Origin: Aphelenchoides besseyi
Taxonomy: Eukaryota > Nematoda > Chromadorea > Rhabditida > Aphelenchoididae
Length of the DNA: 64,000 nucleotides
Assembly: GCA_024699855.1 (NCBI GenBank)
Contig: JAMPIQ010000002.1
Coordinates: 16,492,001 to 16,556,000, forward strand
Direction: 5' to 3'
The notes under the pieces are model-generated. The model saw only the letters and a program-made list of their open reading frames with translations, ran no database searches and was not told the DNA's origin. The stretch's first letter is position 1. Every line of letters begins with the position of its first letter. The translations under genes were made by a program, and so were the position numbers. This document shows, in pieces, positions 1-11,728 of this stretch.

Positions 1-325
1 TGGGGAATTGTGAAAAAAGAAAGTTGGTTGATTGACAAACGTTCACGACAAATGCATGAACGAATGATGGACGAACGGCGAAAGACTCGACTTTGTCATC
101 AATACTCACGAACTGGAAGCTGTCGATTCGGAAAACGCTGTCGTTTTGCCCACAGCGTTCAAGAGCTCGAATTGTCGCCTGTAAGTTTAGATCATTTTGA
201 ATTGTTTTTACTATCGATTACAGGAACCGCCAAACTACAAGTCAAAGTTGTGCCGTTTCTTCGAACACGAACAATGGTGTCCGAATCATAACGCATGTTC
301 TTACATTCATCGAAGAAGAAATTGA
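1..325 (+). CDS. Tandem CCCH zinc-finger RNA-binding protein (TTP/TIS11 type), 3' end only
   Basis: The coding frame is already open at base 1, so the 5' end lies outside the window. Two exons are separated by a 43-nt intron (181-223, GTAAGT...ATTACAG), and the stop is TGA at 323-325. Two zinc fingers are visible: C-x8-C-x5-C-x3-H beginning LCHQYSRTGSC, and a second of the same spacing beginning LCRFFEHEQWC. Two C-x8-C-x5-C-x3-H fingers about 30 residues apart are the hallmark of tristetraprolin-type proteins, which bind AU-rich elements in mRNA 3' UTRs. Nematodes have expanded this family in the germline and early embryo (POS-1, MEX-5 and OMA-type proteins). The protein stops a few residues after the second finger, so no long C-terminal tail follows. 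Which member it is cannot be told without the N-terminus. Confidence 0.85.
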
Positions 326-584
326 CATCATTAGTCGTTTAACTTTTGCATCTTTGCTTATTGAGTGTATTGTTGGTTAAATAAACTTTTTTTTAATGAA
401 TCCGATTTCTCCAACACATCACTGCTCTATGTTTCGAGTTTATTTTGTGGAATTCGACTGTTAGCCAATTGTCTTGAAGATATGAACGATATCCATAGAA
501 GGATACAAACAGAGCGGAAAAATAGAAATTGAAAGCTGTCAAAGTTAGAAAAGAGGTTTGAAGGCAACTAGTAGGTTGATACAA

Positions 585-1111
585 TTAGTCACGTTTAGAT
601 GTCTTCGGCTGGACGTTCTCATCGGTTGGCAACTTGGGTGGATGTTTGAATTTCGAAAGACGTTGTGCGGGTTTGTTCAACTTCTTCGAGCAAGGCGACA
701 TGATTGCATCGCTTGGTGATTGAACGTGAAATGCGGTGAGGGTACTACGCAAACGTGTGATTGCCGGAGTGCACGGAGCCTGAAAAGTGAGTTTGAATTG
801 AAAATCAATCGTCGTCGGATCATACCGGTCTTCCATCTTCTCCAACCAAACTTCGTTCCGAATTTTCGGGATCGTCAGACCCATTCTCAAAATCACTCGG
901 CGGATCAATGGGATCAACCGGTTTGGATGCTTTTTGTAACGAACCTTCATCTTTGTCCGAAAAATGAACATGTCGATTGGAATTATGCAATCTGTTTTTC
1001 GACTTCTGAAATGACAACGTAATCACTATTGATTGTTGACCTTACCGGCGTAGTCATGGGATCGTCATCCAGTTTTGTCTGCTTGCGAATGGGCGAGTCT
1101 GGAGACGACAT
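585..1111 (-). CDS. Small disordered protein with a candidate PP1-docking (RVxF) motif, function unknown
   Basis: Three exons (1046-1111, 826-1005, 585-779) join in frame through introns of 40 and 46 nt with GT...TTTCAG ends, giving 146 residues. I do not recognise the family. The N-terminus (MSSPDSPIRKQTKLDDDP) is rich in Ser-Pro and acidic residues. Residues 33-37 read RHVHF, which fits the PP1-binding consensus [RK]-x(0,1)-[VI]-x-[FW]. The last 65 residues contain several Ser/Thr-Pro sites (CTPAITRL, SPSDAIMSPCSKKLN) and are Lys-rich. No signal peptide or membrane segment is seen. A phosphorylated regulator or PP1-targeting protein is a guess from the motif only. The splice structure is well supported; the function is not. 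Confidence 0.6.
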
Positions 1112-1554
1112 TTCGTTGGAAAAGACCTGAAATTTGATGATAAATGATATCATAACATCAAAGTTACAGACGCAAAAAACGGCACGAATAAACGTAAATC
1201 AAAGACAACGGTCGATGAAAGTTCCCAATTGCTCAAGGACATGGAAACATAAGATACGAGGGGGCAATAGGTAGTTGGCTTGTGCCCGCAAATAGCCAAC
1301 GGGAAGGATCGAAAGTTCATCGTCTCAAACAAACAACGCTAACGTCCCTCATTTGACTGGCGCTTTTGCGCATTTTGAATTCTATTGAAAAGAACGTTTG
1401 CGTGTGCTATAGAACGCCAAAATCAAGCCACTCGTTCACGGAGTTCGCTTTTGGGAATCATTTCTAGTGGAAAAATTTTTCTGCTTTTACTTTGATATCA
1501 ATTGTTTTATTGCCATTTTATTTATTCTTTTGTTTTAGATACCTTAGCAGAGAT

Positions 1555-2101
1555 ATGGGGAAGCCAAAGAAAGAAATCAAAGAGGAAGTCGACGAAATGG
1601 ATGTGGACACCAGCACGACGGCGAGCACCGTTCGAGTACCGGCTGTTGGAAAGGAAGAATATGCGCAGTTAGTCGAGAATTTGAATCCGATCGCATCGCC
1701 AGTAGCCGGACGAAAAACTGCCAAGAAGATTTACAAGCTTCTTCAACAAGCTAAGAACAATAAGAACAGTATGCGACAAGGACTTTCCGAGGTAATGAAA
1801 GGATTCCGAAAAAACGAAAAGGGTCTTGTAATTATGGCCGGTAAGTGGAATACTGTTTGCTGAGCAATAGAATCGGATTTCAGGTGATGTGTGGCCAATC
1901 GACATGTACTCGCATATTCCGGGAATTTGCGAAGAACGCGAGATTCCTTACTTGTACACGCCAAGTCGCCATCATCTCGGTCTTGCCGTCGGTTTCACGC
2001 GTCCTATGATCGTCATTTTACTCAAACGTAATGACGAGTACGGCGAACTGTACGACGATGTCGCTGAAACCGCAAAAGCAATGGACTTGGCTTTGGGTTA
2101 G
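1555..2101 (+). CDS. NHP2: H/ACA ribonucleoprotein subunit NHP2 (L7Ae family)
   Basis: Two exons with a 43-nt intron (1841-1883) encode a protein of about 167 residues. An acidic, lysine-rich N-terminus of about 40 residues precedes the L7Ae fold: LNPIASPVAGRKTAKKIYKL, then the RQGLSEVMKGFRKNEKGLV stretch and DVWPIDMYSHIPGICEER, all typical of NHP2. NHP2 is a core protein of H/ACA snoRNPs, with dyskerin, NOP10 and GAR1, and acts in rRNA pseudouridylation in the nucleolus. The start is the first ATG after a TTTTGTTTTAG at 1531-1538. That pyrimidine-rich AG could be a trans-splice (spliced-leader) acceptor or the end of a 5' UTR intron. AATAAA signals follow near 2238 and 2261. The family is certain; SNU13 and the ribosomal L7Ae proteins fit less well. 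Confidence 0.93.
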
Positions 2102-2402
2102 TCGAGAATTCGGGAACGTTTGCTGAGCTCGTTAATTCGTCTTTTTGTTAAGTTTAACGATTGTTTTTGTTGTTTGACAACTTTCTTATTGTTAGTAAAT
2201 GTTAACGAAATACGAAACAAAACTCGAATTCAACTTAAAATAAATGTGAAGAAGTTTTCAAATAAACGAACAATTGACCGTTGAACTGATGGCAATTTTA
2301 TTAAGCGAATACCCGTTTTCTATAACGAACAAACACACGTTGGATATCATTTGGTTGTTGAGTGTGAGCAATTTAACTTAAAAAGGAGCTACAATCGAAC
2401 TT

Positions 2403-3140
2403 TTACCACAACTCCCACGGCGGTCTGTTCAACGCTTCACGCATCGCTTTGAACGTCATGTTCATTGGAATGTTGATGGTCATTGAGTCACCTTCGTAGA
2501 GAAAGAATTGTCTTAATTTACGCCTAAAATACAAAATGAAATCTCGAAGATGCGAACTAATCACCCGGATACTCCTGGCAAATACGCAATCGGAACATTC
2601 ACGTATCGTCCCGTATCGTCGGAAACCATGTTGATAATTGTGTCGGAAGCGTTATTCGAGTCCGTGACAATAATGAAAGCAGCTCCAGCAATGTAACCAT
2701 TAACTGCTTTCTCAACAAACGAACACTCGCTAAACCAATTTGTTGACATCAATTTGATGTCAGATTGCGAACTCACCCACGTTCAATCAAAACCGCTTCG
2801 CCTCTAATTTGCAACGAGTTTTTTAACGGACTACAGGCTTCAGGTGGATCGGCGTAAAAAAAAGCAACAGTCTGAAATAATCACTGGGTCTCATAGACTT
2901 CGAATAAAAACACTTACATGAACTTTCTCTGGAAATCGACTGCCGATCGAATACGAAGGATTTATTTCGTACATGTATTTTAAGCTCTCGGGAGATTCGA
3001 TCGTAAAGAAAAGTGAGTCTGAATGTTCGCCAATAATAGTGAAGTAAAATCTCATTTGACTTACCATACGACATTGTTCTGGTAACGATCAACAGAAGCG
3101 CTAACCAAATGGCATGCAAAAAAACGTTTGGTGGAATCAT
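2403..3140 (-). CDS. PRADC1: Protease-associated domain-containing protein 1 (secreted)
   Basis: Five exons join through short introns (44-51 nt) on the minus strand. The N-terminus MIPPNVFLHAIWLALLLIV is a clear signal peptide. The following exons carry a protease-associated (PA) domain: YADPPEACSPL, then IALIERG-like VLIERGECSFVEKA, AAFIIVTDSNN and VNVPIAYLPG. The protein ends in RPPWELW, matching the aromatic PPW-x-W ending of vertebrate PRADC1. PA domains bind or present peptides. PRADC1 has the domain alone, with no catalytic part, and is a secreted glycoprotein; the predicted length of about 190 residues fits the family. The intron positions are unambiguous except the last acceptor, GTATTTTAG near 2524. 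The gene is convergent with NHP2, about 300 bp away. Confidence 0.9.
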
Positions 3141-3456
3141 CTGCAGATTTCGATTATAACTTTGTTCAATTACATGTCAGAACTTGACTACCGAACGGGC
3201 AATCGTACTCATAAACATCAATTAGAAGCTAAATCGGTACTCGGAAATTGGCCGTCGAACGAAAAAAAGTCAAACAACGAAAGTTGAGACAATGGATTTG
3301 GCGTTGTGTCGAACTGCTCTCACGTCAACGATCATCGGATGAGTCTCTTAAAATCGTTAGTTGGACTCGTTCTATAATCTATCATTTGTTTCCATAAGTA
3401 CTTGAATTTTGTAGAAGCTAAGTAACTTATTCGTGTTCGAACATTTCCCATGATTC

Positions 3457-4282
3457 ATGACTAGCATCTCTGGAAAAAATTCTTCTGCTCAACAAAATGT
3501 TGGTCTAACAACAAGCAATCGTCAAACATTCTCGCGTATTTCTTCGAGCGGTCAACAATCGAATAGTGGAAATCAAGCACGTTCATTGAACTCTCGTCCA
3601 TTCAGTTTTCAGCATCGTTTCAATCAGGAACCAAAACCTGAGCTCACGGGAACCGTTCAGAAGTGTCGTGACGCCGCTGTCAATCTTAACAGCAGCATTA
3701 CAACGCTATTGGCCGCGTAAGTTTAATGGTGTTTTGAGTTCGAATAGAAATTGAATGATTCAGAGCGAACGTTCGAAACAACGCTGCAGTTCAACCGGCT
3801 CTTCAAAGCAAAGTCAATCAGCTACGAAGTGCGCTCGAAACCCTTCGCAGCAGCGTAAACGCTCTACCGGACATTGATACGGACATCGAATATCAAATAC
3901 AAACAATCAACGGACTGCAACGTCAATTGCAATTGAAGAATGAGTTCGTCGTCCAAACCCGAAAACGAGACCTCGCTGACATCATCCCCACCATCGGAAG
4001 TATCGGATCCGTCGACTCAAAATCAAACAACGACGACGGCTTCGATAATACCACATACTCCGCAGGATATGCCGCTGGAAGCTCAACAAATGCTACAACA
4101 GGTCCTCTTGTCACTGTCCCAACAATCAACGGGAACAATCAATCCACTGAGTTTGAATCAACTGTCGACTCCAACGAGCCAATCAACCGACAACAAGTCG
4201 GCTCCGAAATCACCCCTAAACTCGAAGGTTTGTTTGAAATTGAACTTTCGATTAGTCAAATTTTGTTTCAGGAGACCACTGA
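3457..4282 (+). CDS. MED9: Mediator subunit 9-like protein, overlapping RABIF in another frame
   Basis: Exon 1 (3457-3716), a 47-nt intron, exon 2 (3764-4227), a 44-nt intron, and 11 nt of a shared third exon give 244 residues ending at TGA 4280-4282. An S/Q/N-rich N-terminus leads into two helices, QKCRDAAVNLNSSITTLLA and then KVNQLRSALETLRSSVNALP with QIQTINGLQRQLQLKNEF. The pattern of a helix, then Leu-Pro/Met-Pro-Gly-Ile, then a helix ending in xKNEL is that of the MED9 C-terminal domain in the Mediator middle module, which contacts MED4 and MED7. After the domain, about 90 low-complexity residues read through the region where RABIF begins in a different frame. MED9 is a short, poorly conserved family, so the call rests on the helix pattern. 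Confidence 0.62.
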
Positions 4283-4592
4283 TAAGGGCCGCAATCTTCA
4301 TCGTCTAATTTGTTTACGTTGCCGTAGTGTCGTCTTGACCAATTCGTCAGCAGAAATGGTATCTGATATGCCAATGGAACTTCCGCACATCAAAGTTCAA
4401 ACCGCGAACAAAGATACGGAGAGCATAAGCGAATGGTGGAAAGTAAACGATTTGATGGTCTTCGAAAACATTGGTGTTACCAATAGTCACGATGGTCGCC
4501 GTTATTTGTGTTGTGCCGATTGTGATTTGGGACCCATTGGTATTCAAATCGACAATCTCTACTATTTGGCTCTGGATCGGCTGTCAGCTTAA
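3940..4592 (+). CDS. RABIF: Rab guanine-nucleotide exchange/chaperone factor MSS4
   Basis: Exons 3940-4227 and 4272-4592 join in frame (AAG|GAG) to give 202 residues. The C-terminal half of about 105 residues is a full MSS4 domain. It has a zinc site made by CLRCRSVVL and LCCADCDLGPIG, plus the central WWKVNDLMVFENIGVT segment. MSS4 binds nucleotide-free exocytic Rab GTPases and stabilises them. The first 96 residues are S/T/P/Q-rich, absent from the usual MSS4 of about 120 residues, and are encoded over the tail of the MED9-like frame. The natural start may be this ATG. Alternatively, with the 44-nt intron retained, the MED9 frame runs straight into the MSS4 domain as a fusion. AATAAA follows at 4670. 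Confidence 0.88.
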
Positions 4593-4689
4593 AAGTCATT
4601 GAACAGCTTCGTACTTCACTTTTGCATCAAATTCATTTGTTTTGAGCCTTCCACTTACGCCAAGCATTAAATAAACACTGAAACTTTGT

Positions 4690-7600
4690 TTGCAATTCCC
4701 ATCAGCCAAATTCATTTTCGAAGCAACAAACGTTTGTTATTTCTTAGTTCAAAAGAATAATCTGGAAGTTTTTGAATTCCAAAGATACGGGAAGGGTCAT
4801 TCAGTCTGATGAATGAACAATCTCTCACGTCTAATCATCTTAATGTAACGCATAATTTAACGATGTTTTCTGCAATCTCATGAATGAGCACTCGTAAAGA
4901 AGTTGACTTTGTTTGCTTCAAAACGCAGATCTGGAGATGAGATGAAAGCTGAACATCTTTTGACTCTTTATCGTTCAATAGCAACAAGCTCATCAGATGT
5001 GTTGGTTTGACGAAAGGTCGGATGAGCTGGTTAAATTAGTCAAAATATCCATTAGTCTTCAACAAATTACCGGACTCTAATGCTCAAAAGATGTGGTTAT
5101 TAGTGGTGGAGGCATCCGAAAGGCCACGAATTTGTTCCTTCGCGCCTCGTTTGTTGTGACGAGTTCTTGCAAAGCTTAGAAGAGGGTTTGATAGACGCGT
5201 TTTTTGAAATTTGTAGAAAATAGAGAATGAGCCTTTTGTTCTGTTCGAATGTTTGGACCCGGTCTCTTTTGTGGCACCCGTGTGTTGGTCGCCTTCGTTT
5301 GACTGCATAATCAAAGCGGTTTCCTCGACCGTTTGCATTATTTCCTCTTTTGGTTTAACGCGTTTATTTGCCCTTTGCATATCGTAAAAAACGGTCGATT
5401 CTTACGTTTCAGTGAATAAGAAAGACATCTTTCGGCTATTTACTCGCCAACAAAACTTTAAAGTTGTGGACACTTGTCAGTGGAACTCCAATCGATTATT
5501 CATATCAAAACTCATAGACATTGGAGATTTGTTGATTAATGTTTCCTCAAACGACAAATTTCTCTAAGTCACTTGACATGTTCATCCAACGACCACGAAA
5601 GTACATTAGTTCAATTGGACATTGTGCTTATGAACGAAGTAAAATCTTGGTAATTGAACTATTCGAAACGATTTCGTATTTCATTATTGCAACGGTCAAA
5701 CATCAGATGAGTGTTCTGTTTCCTTCTTCTTCGCTTCAAATTCAATCACAACTAAGATGAAATCGTTATTCTCGAATCTCACGGGATTCGTATGCGGGGA
5801 CGACAAAACGTATTTCCGTCTCCAATTTGTTGGTTTCCGTTCCTTAAGTTCATTCCAGACGTTAAACTTATCTTATGGATAAGTATGAGCTCTGGTCATT
5901 GCTACGAAGTTTTGAAACCACTTTTGCGAGCAAAGTTCTTGACCGCAAATAGAAAGTGATGGGTTTTGAATTACAAAGTGGAGAGTGATCGTTTGGCAAT
6001 GCGGTTCGAAGTTTGTTGAGAGGTCACAGCTAAATGCGTTCTTATATCCGACTTTGCGAAGAAGCTCAATTTTTAGTATGTTTTGCCACATTTCAACGAC
6101 TTTCGAATGCTTGACGCTGTTGATTAGCATTCGTTTATTCGAACTTAAACGACCATTGAGTACACTAACAGAGTTAGAACATTCGCAGTTTGAGATTTTC
6201 GTTCGTTTTAACGGCAACAGTTTTGGTGGCGATGGCAGGAAGCGCGTTTCCGGCGCGGTGCTCGTCGACGCGGACCGCGACACAGTTTGGTTGAGAACTG
6301 GAGCCTAAGAAGTGACTCGTTACATTCCAAGGGTCCATTGTCCTCAGGGGCGTGACTTTGTTCGGTCTTCAAAATTCCAATAACTGTTCAAATCTGACCG
6401 CACTCTAAGGATTGAAAGGCACGAAAATTCTGTTTATTCTCATCAATCACTCTGAGATTTCATAAATTATCTCGTACGATGGTATGGGTGTTATCTTACG
6501 AAGAAAATTCAAAGTTTCTGACAATAAAAAATAGTTTTGGGAAACTTATTCAAAGAATAATTTGTTTTTCTGGGACTCCGTCTTTTGCTGGTTTTTGTAT
6601 TTAAAAGTCACAAACAAAGAAAACGTTTTCTAAACGAGACAAAGTTCTTTGGAAGAGTTGAAGACTTTTGTTGTTCAATGGTTTGAATGAATTTAAACAC
6701 TTGGTCTCGAACCTTTTACGATTATAAGACAAACTAAACGAGTTGTATCTCAATATGTCGTATGAGAATTCAGATCGTTCGAGGGTTAAAACGTGATTGT
6801 GTGTTGGTGTTTGAACGTTACAAACAATAAGACCCATGAAATTTCTTTTTCATTCATTGAAAGGTCTTCGTTTGTCTGGAAACTACGTAATTGAACTGAT
6901 GAGAAAACGCTTTTTATTTGGTATTCTCATACGAGTTCGTGGGTTATATCAATACTCTTCCGTTATATAATGGCGTCTAGTCAAAGTTGCTTTCAAAAAC
7001 TCAGATTCCACTATATTTCAGAAACATAGTCATTTTGTTGTCCGACTTGTTTTGTTTATTCTTGCGAATTGTTTATGACAACATTTGCTTATTCGCTCCG
7101 TTCGACGCAAAGTTTGTTTTTTAAACGATTTATTTTGCAACATCCGAGTTGTTGGCATTACATGACTTCACACGGGTCGCTAGGACTCTGAGAAATCATT
7201 TGCGATTAGACGTCAAAGGCACGTCAAATTTTACAACTCGAATATTCGCATCGTGATGCCTAATCTTTTGTTACGATCTTTGGCTGTCGCTTAGCCACGC
7301 TGTTGGGTTGAATTGTTGGTTGTCATTTCTAGGATTGAAAGTGCACAGCATGAAGTTGAGTAGTTGAATTGGAAACAGTTTCTGAGTGTACGGTTCTTAT
7401 TCTCGTGTTCACGACCGTATTGAAATAAACGTATACAAGGGAATTTGTTTCAGAAGCTTCGCGGTGCCAAAGAACCCTGCTCTAAGTCCAACTGTTTGAA
7501 CGGCTACACTCCGCATTTTTATTGTATATAAATTTATGCGTAGATGATGCGTACGGCGAACTTAACAAAATCTGTTAACCCATTCAATTGAATGATTTTG

Positions 7601-7740
7601 GCTTCGTGAACCATCAGTTTTCAAACAGCTCTCTTTTGCTTCATATACTTACATCACCACCATTGATTCACGCACATTATTCTTTCTATCGTCTCTCTAC
7701 CACAGTATCTGCAGTCTACATGCGAATTCGACCGTTCAAT
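4690..7740. other. About 3 kb without a supportable gene
   Basis: AT-rich sequence between the RABIF polyadenylation site and the Ly6-like gene. Reading frames of up to 136 codons exist (minus 5,873-6,283; minus 5,084-5,380), but they have no recognisable domain and no pattern of spliced exons, and opposite-strand frames of similar length overlap them. Long T/A tracts and TTTG/GAAA words are frequent. Non-coding RNAs or fast-evolving genes here cannot be excluded by eye. Confidence 0.5.
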
Positions 7741-7745
7741 TTTAA

Positions 7746-8491
7746 ATGCCGAATGTGCCAGTAACCATCTACACGCTGGTTAGTCTGATGGTTTTGAAAG
7801 TTTTGTTGGCAGGTAGGTGATTGAGCAGTCTTTCGCATTATTGACAAACTTCAGACGACGAAATCAAGTGCTTCTGCGACCGTTTCTCATGTCCGGGTTC
7901 GTTGATGTGCAGCGGAAAATGGTGTTTGATCGGAATCAATGCTGATGGTAAAACAAGAAGTTCTGTAGACTGTAAACGAAATTGTGTTTGCAATTTACAA
8001 ACGAAACAAATGGAATTAGGCAAATCATTTTAACCAAAATACATTTAGATGGAAATGTGCGGAGCATCGATCAACGTTGCGGTTGGAACGAAGTCGATCG
8101 CCCAATGGATTGCTCACAAAACTTCGATCGTTGGGCCGAAGTCTGTGCCTGTGGTATGAAATTGTTTGGATAAAGATGGGAAAATAGGATTTTAGATGAG
8201 CCACTTTGTAATACGTTTGCGTATCTTCGCTCACACATGGACCAACAGGCCGCTTTACAAGCAGCTAACGGCCATACGTATTCCAGCGATACGGTAAGTG
8301 CGATTACGTTTCGACTGTGACTGAAAACTATGTTTCAGAAAAAGTATACGAGTAATTCGGAACTAACGCGATCACGTGGCGGTTGGTATCAAGGCGGCAA
8401 TCTTATCATACTGCTAGTTATATTGCCATTATCTGTCGGTGGTCTTGCAGTGTGCCTTGTTTTTGTTAACTATATCTGTAAAATGAGTTGA
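7746..8491 (+). CDS. Single-pass membrane protein with Ly6/activin-receptor-like ectodomain
   Basis: Five exons join through introns of about 40-105 nt. The N-terminus (MPNVPVTIYTLVSLMVLKVLLA) is a signal peptide. The ectodomain is cysteine-rich, with IKCFCDRFSC, SLMCSGKWCLIG, DQRCGWN, PMDC and a final CACDEPLCN. This CxC-x4-CN ending is the signature of three-finger (Ly6/uPAR and TGF-beta/activin receptor) ectodomains. A 20-residue hydrophobic segment (LIILLVILPLSVGGLAVCLV) lies near the C-terminus, and only about 9 residues follow it. There is no kinase domain, so it is not a signalling receptor by itself; decoy receptors or nematode Ly6-type surface proteins are the nearest comparison. An alternative reading through the second intron would stop early at 8034. 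AATAAA occurs at about 8574. Confidence 0.72.
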
Positions 8492-8603
8492 CATCTAATT
8501 TCGTTTTCTAAGCACAATATCTGTAAGAGTTTAGGTAGTTATAGTCTCTGAATGTTTGTCATTGTTTTGTTCAATAAACTTGAAAGCAGTTTTATTGAGA
8601 ACA

Positions 8604-11131
8604 TCAAAACGATGAGAACAAGAGTCGTTTAGCTAGCGCAGTGAAGTTCTCCGTTGCAACGAGTCGTCGGCACTCTTTGACCAATTCGTTCGCATCGTCG
8701 CCAACTAAAAATAAATGAGAAATGTATGTCGGGAGTTCTTACCTCGTAATTGAGCGTTTTGCTTGATCATTTGATTCAGCGATTTTAACGATGTGATCAA
8801 GTTATCTCGCGCATTCAACAAAATCAGACGTTGCGTTACACATTCCCGATTCAACAATGCAACTCGAACGTAAAGTTTTCGGGCTCTTGCCAACTGACGA
8901 GTCGCCAACGCATCTTCTGCTCGGACTACCGTCTCACGAATGAAGTTCAATCGTTCCGTCCATTCGGCAGTCAATTTGTCGTTCATCGCGTACAAGTCTT
9001 CCATCTAATTTCCATTGATCTTAGTTGCTTATTCTAAGAAACTGACCGATCCTATAAGTTTGTTGAGATCTGATTGATATTTTGGAAAATTGGCTCGAAA
9101 ATTGTAACGTTTGATTTCCATGAACATGACCAGTGATTGAACGATTTCACCAACCATATCGATATTGTCGTGGCGAATTGTCATCTAGAATATGTTCAAT
9201 GCAAAAAGGAATTCAAGGATACATACATGACCGTTGTCGTTAATTTTCATTTGCAACACTTCTTTTGTGTAACAACAACAGAAAGTCGCGGACCAACCGT
9301 TTGGTGATCTTCCATTCATGTGTTTTTCGATGTTTTCTTCAGTAACCAGAAAATTTTTCATTAGCCATCGATTCAACTGAAACATAAGATGAAGATAGTT
9401 AGCAAAGCAAACTCACTGGTTCGGACTTTATGTTAGCTTCAATGTCAATTTGGCCTTCGGGTTCCTCTTTCTCGTCGGTTAAGAAAACTTGCGTAGAAAA
9501 GCGAGGTAATGGTCGATCGAATTCGAGGACACGAAGTTGATTGCTGCAATTTTAGACAAGATTATTCAAATGTCAACGTAATCCACCTTCCGGGAGCTCC
9601 AATAAAGACACGAATCAAAACTTCCGTTGCTGTGTTCTTTAACGGTCGAATCAACGTTGTCAACGACGCAGTTTCGACGTTTGGATGGCTTGAAATCTAG
9701 TTGATTGGTTTAATATCTTCGAACTTACATTGCGTAGCATTCTGATGGGAAAATACCTTCGGCAAACATCAGTACCGCTTTAATGGGTATGTTGTTGGAT
9801 ACGCGAATATGCAACAACAGTCCACGATCCATGGTCAATTCCAATGTGCATTCCATTTGAGTGTCTGCCGGAATACCTGGTTGATTCGATTCGGTTCGAT
9901 CAGCAGCTTCGTAGTTTTTCAATTCCTCCATCAGATTATGTTTCCGTTGTCCGTACTCATGAAGAACAAGTGAACTCTCGTCTCGATCATTGTCGTCGGG
10001 ATTCAACGCAACTCCACGAACTAAATCCCACTTGAATATCCTGTAGATGAAACAGACCCACTTTTTCCGTTATAATATGCCAACATCAACTGTGGCATTC
10101 CGGTTTGTTGAATATCCGCGGTAAACACAGCAGCCACTTCACCATCCAACGTTGTTTTTCTGAAGTTTTCACCGTTCTCAATGTTTCGAACGTCAATCTG
10201 TAAACAGAGTTGTTATATAAGAATATTTTGAACGGACATTTTTGAACAACTTACTTTTCCATTATGCCAAACACAAGTCAACGCCAAAGTACCGTTTGGT
10301 TGCGGTGGAAAAACGACCAACGAGCAAATTTGATGTTTCGTTTTTACACGCCATTGTCTTTCCCACTTTCGATAGATTCCAATAACCCCGTTGCTCAGAC
10401 CAAAAGCGAACATTCCCGATTGAATTGTACACAATACAACCGTTGGATCACCTTCCACGATTTCGCGCTGAAGTGATGAGTTCTTCAGGACCTTAATCTC
10501 ACTTCCACTCGTTCCAACAATTAACTATAAAGTCACTTGAGAGTTTGTAACAGAAGCAAAAAGTTAACCTCATTGTGTCCATCGTTGTCAATATCACAAA
10601 TGGCCATTGCGTTCACTTCATCGCCCAATGTCGTCCAGTAAACGTCTTCACCTTGTGCATTTATTCCCCAAATTGTCGTTCCACAGCCACAAATCACAAG
10701 GTTTTCAGCGAACTCGTCAATAACTCCAATCTAAATACCAATAAAAGAAATGGAACATAGTCATCGTCTTACCAAAATGACATTGATTCCTTCGGGCATG
10801 TCCTTGTGAAAGATTGTCTTGTTATTGTAGACATCGAACATAAGCAAACTTTTTTCTGTTCCAACCACCACGTGATCATATTCACTGTTTTTCGAACGAA
10901 ACACGTTCAGTGCGGTGATCGGCTCGTTGACATGGAAAATTGATTCTAAACTAAATCATAAATGGAATTCTGCTATTCTCTACCTGAGTTCTGAATAACC
11001 ACTTTGCTTGAACTCGTTCCGGCCACCACCTTCTCTCTTCCCGACTCATCGAAACGACCAACAGAACACGAATTTCGAGCGAACCGATGATTAAACGAAT
11101 AGTTGATTACTTCTTTCAGTGATCCCTTCAT
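8604..11131 (-). CDS. BBS2: Bardet-Biedl syndrome 2 protein (BBSome subunit)
   Basis: A multi-exon gene on the minus strand. The start is taken at ATG 11,129-11,131 because the following INYSFNHRFARNSCSVGRFD lines up with the BBS2 N-terminus (FTLKLRHKI...AIGRYD). The beta-propeller includes FAFGLSNGVIGIYRKWERQW and the IKSK-like VKTKHQ. The middle part has the HNLMEELKNYE helix and IKAVLMFAEGIFPSE. The C-terminal helix contains ARKLYVRVALLNREC and LITSLKSLNQMIKQNAQLRG, and the last exon (from 8,692 down) ends LLFSSF. All are diagnostic of BBS2. The protein is part of the eight-subunit BBSome that carries membrane proteins through cilia, so the organism has ciliated cells. It converges tail-to-tail with the Ly6-like gene, and their polyadenylation signals lie within about 25 bp of each other. 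Confidence 0.93.
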
Positions 11132-11728
11132 TGACAGCACTTTGACATCAAACCTACAGGTCTATTCATTCGAACAATCATTTCAAGTTGCACAGAAATT
11201 CGAGCTCGTCGTCATGACGACCTTCACAACCTCGAGGATCTCAGTTCGTGGAATTTGAAAGTCGTAAACCTATTAAACTTAAGATCCAAACGCTCCTTCA
11301 AAGCTTAACGACAGAGTTTATTACATCACAGTGAGTCGAATGATTTCCATCGACCATTTGCAAAAGCCACTCGACAAAGGGAACACAAAAATAAACGAAA
11401 TCGTCGCAAACAAAATAAACAAAATCTGCCCGTAGGAAGGTGAGAACAAAAGGAAACATTAGTAAAAACCAAAATACCCTTAGAAATTTTTGGTCTAAGC
11501 AGATTTAACACCAGAGCTTTTGCGTGGAAATTGCCGGTCGATTGGTGGAGGGATTGATGGAAAAGAAAAAGAAATTTTCAATGAAATGAGCATCAGATTT
11601 ATATGAAAGAGTGGAGAAAGAGAAGGTTCGTAGAATAAAGAAATTGTGAATGTAAAAATTATTAAGAAGTTTGACAACGTTTGGAGAAGGGTTACAACGA
11701 GAATAGAAAGTTCAAACCACTGTCGTTC
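11132..11728. other. Gap between BBS2 and makorin, 3' UTR and promoter space
   Basis: No coding frame with a recognisable domain. It must contain the makorin 3' UTR and the BBS2 upstream region. A TTTATT at about 11,309 would be a minus-strand AATAAA for makorin. A possible BBS2 5' UTR splice acceptor (CTGTAG) lies just upstream of the chosen start. Confidence 0.5.

Noticed and set aside
5873..6283. A 136-codon minus-strand gene
   Set aside because: No domain, no exon chain, and an overlapping 107-codon plus-strand frame; probably chance.
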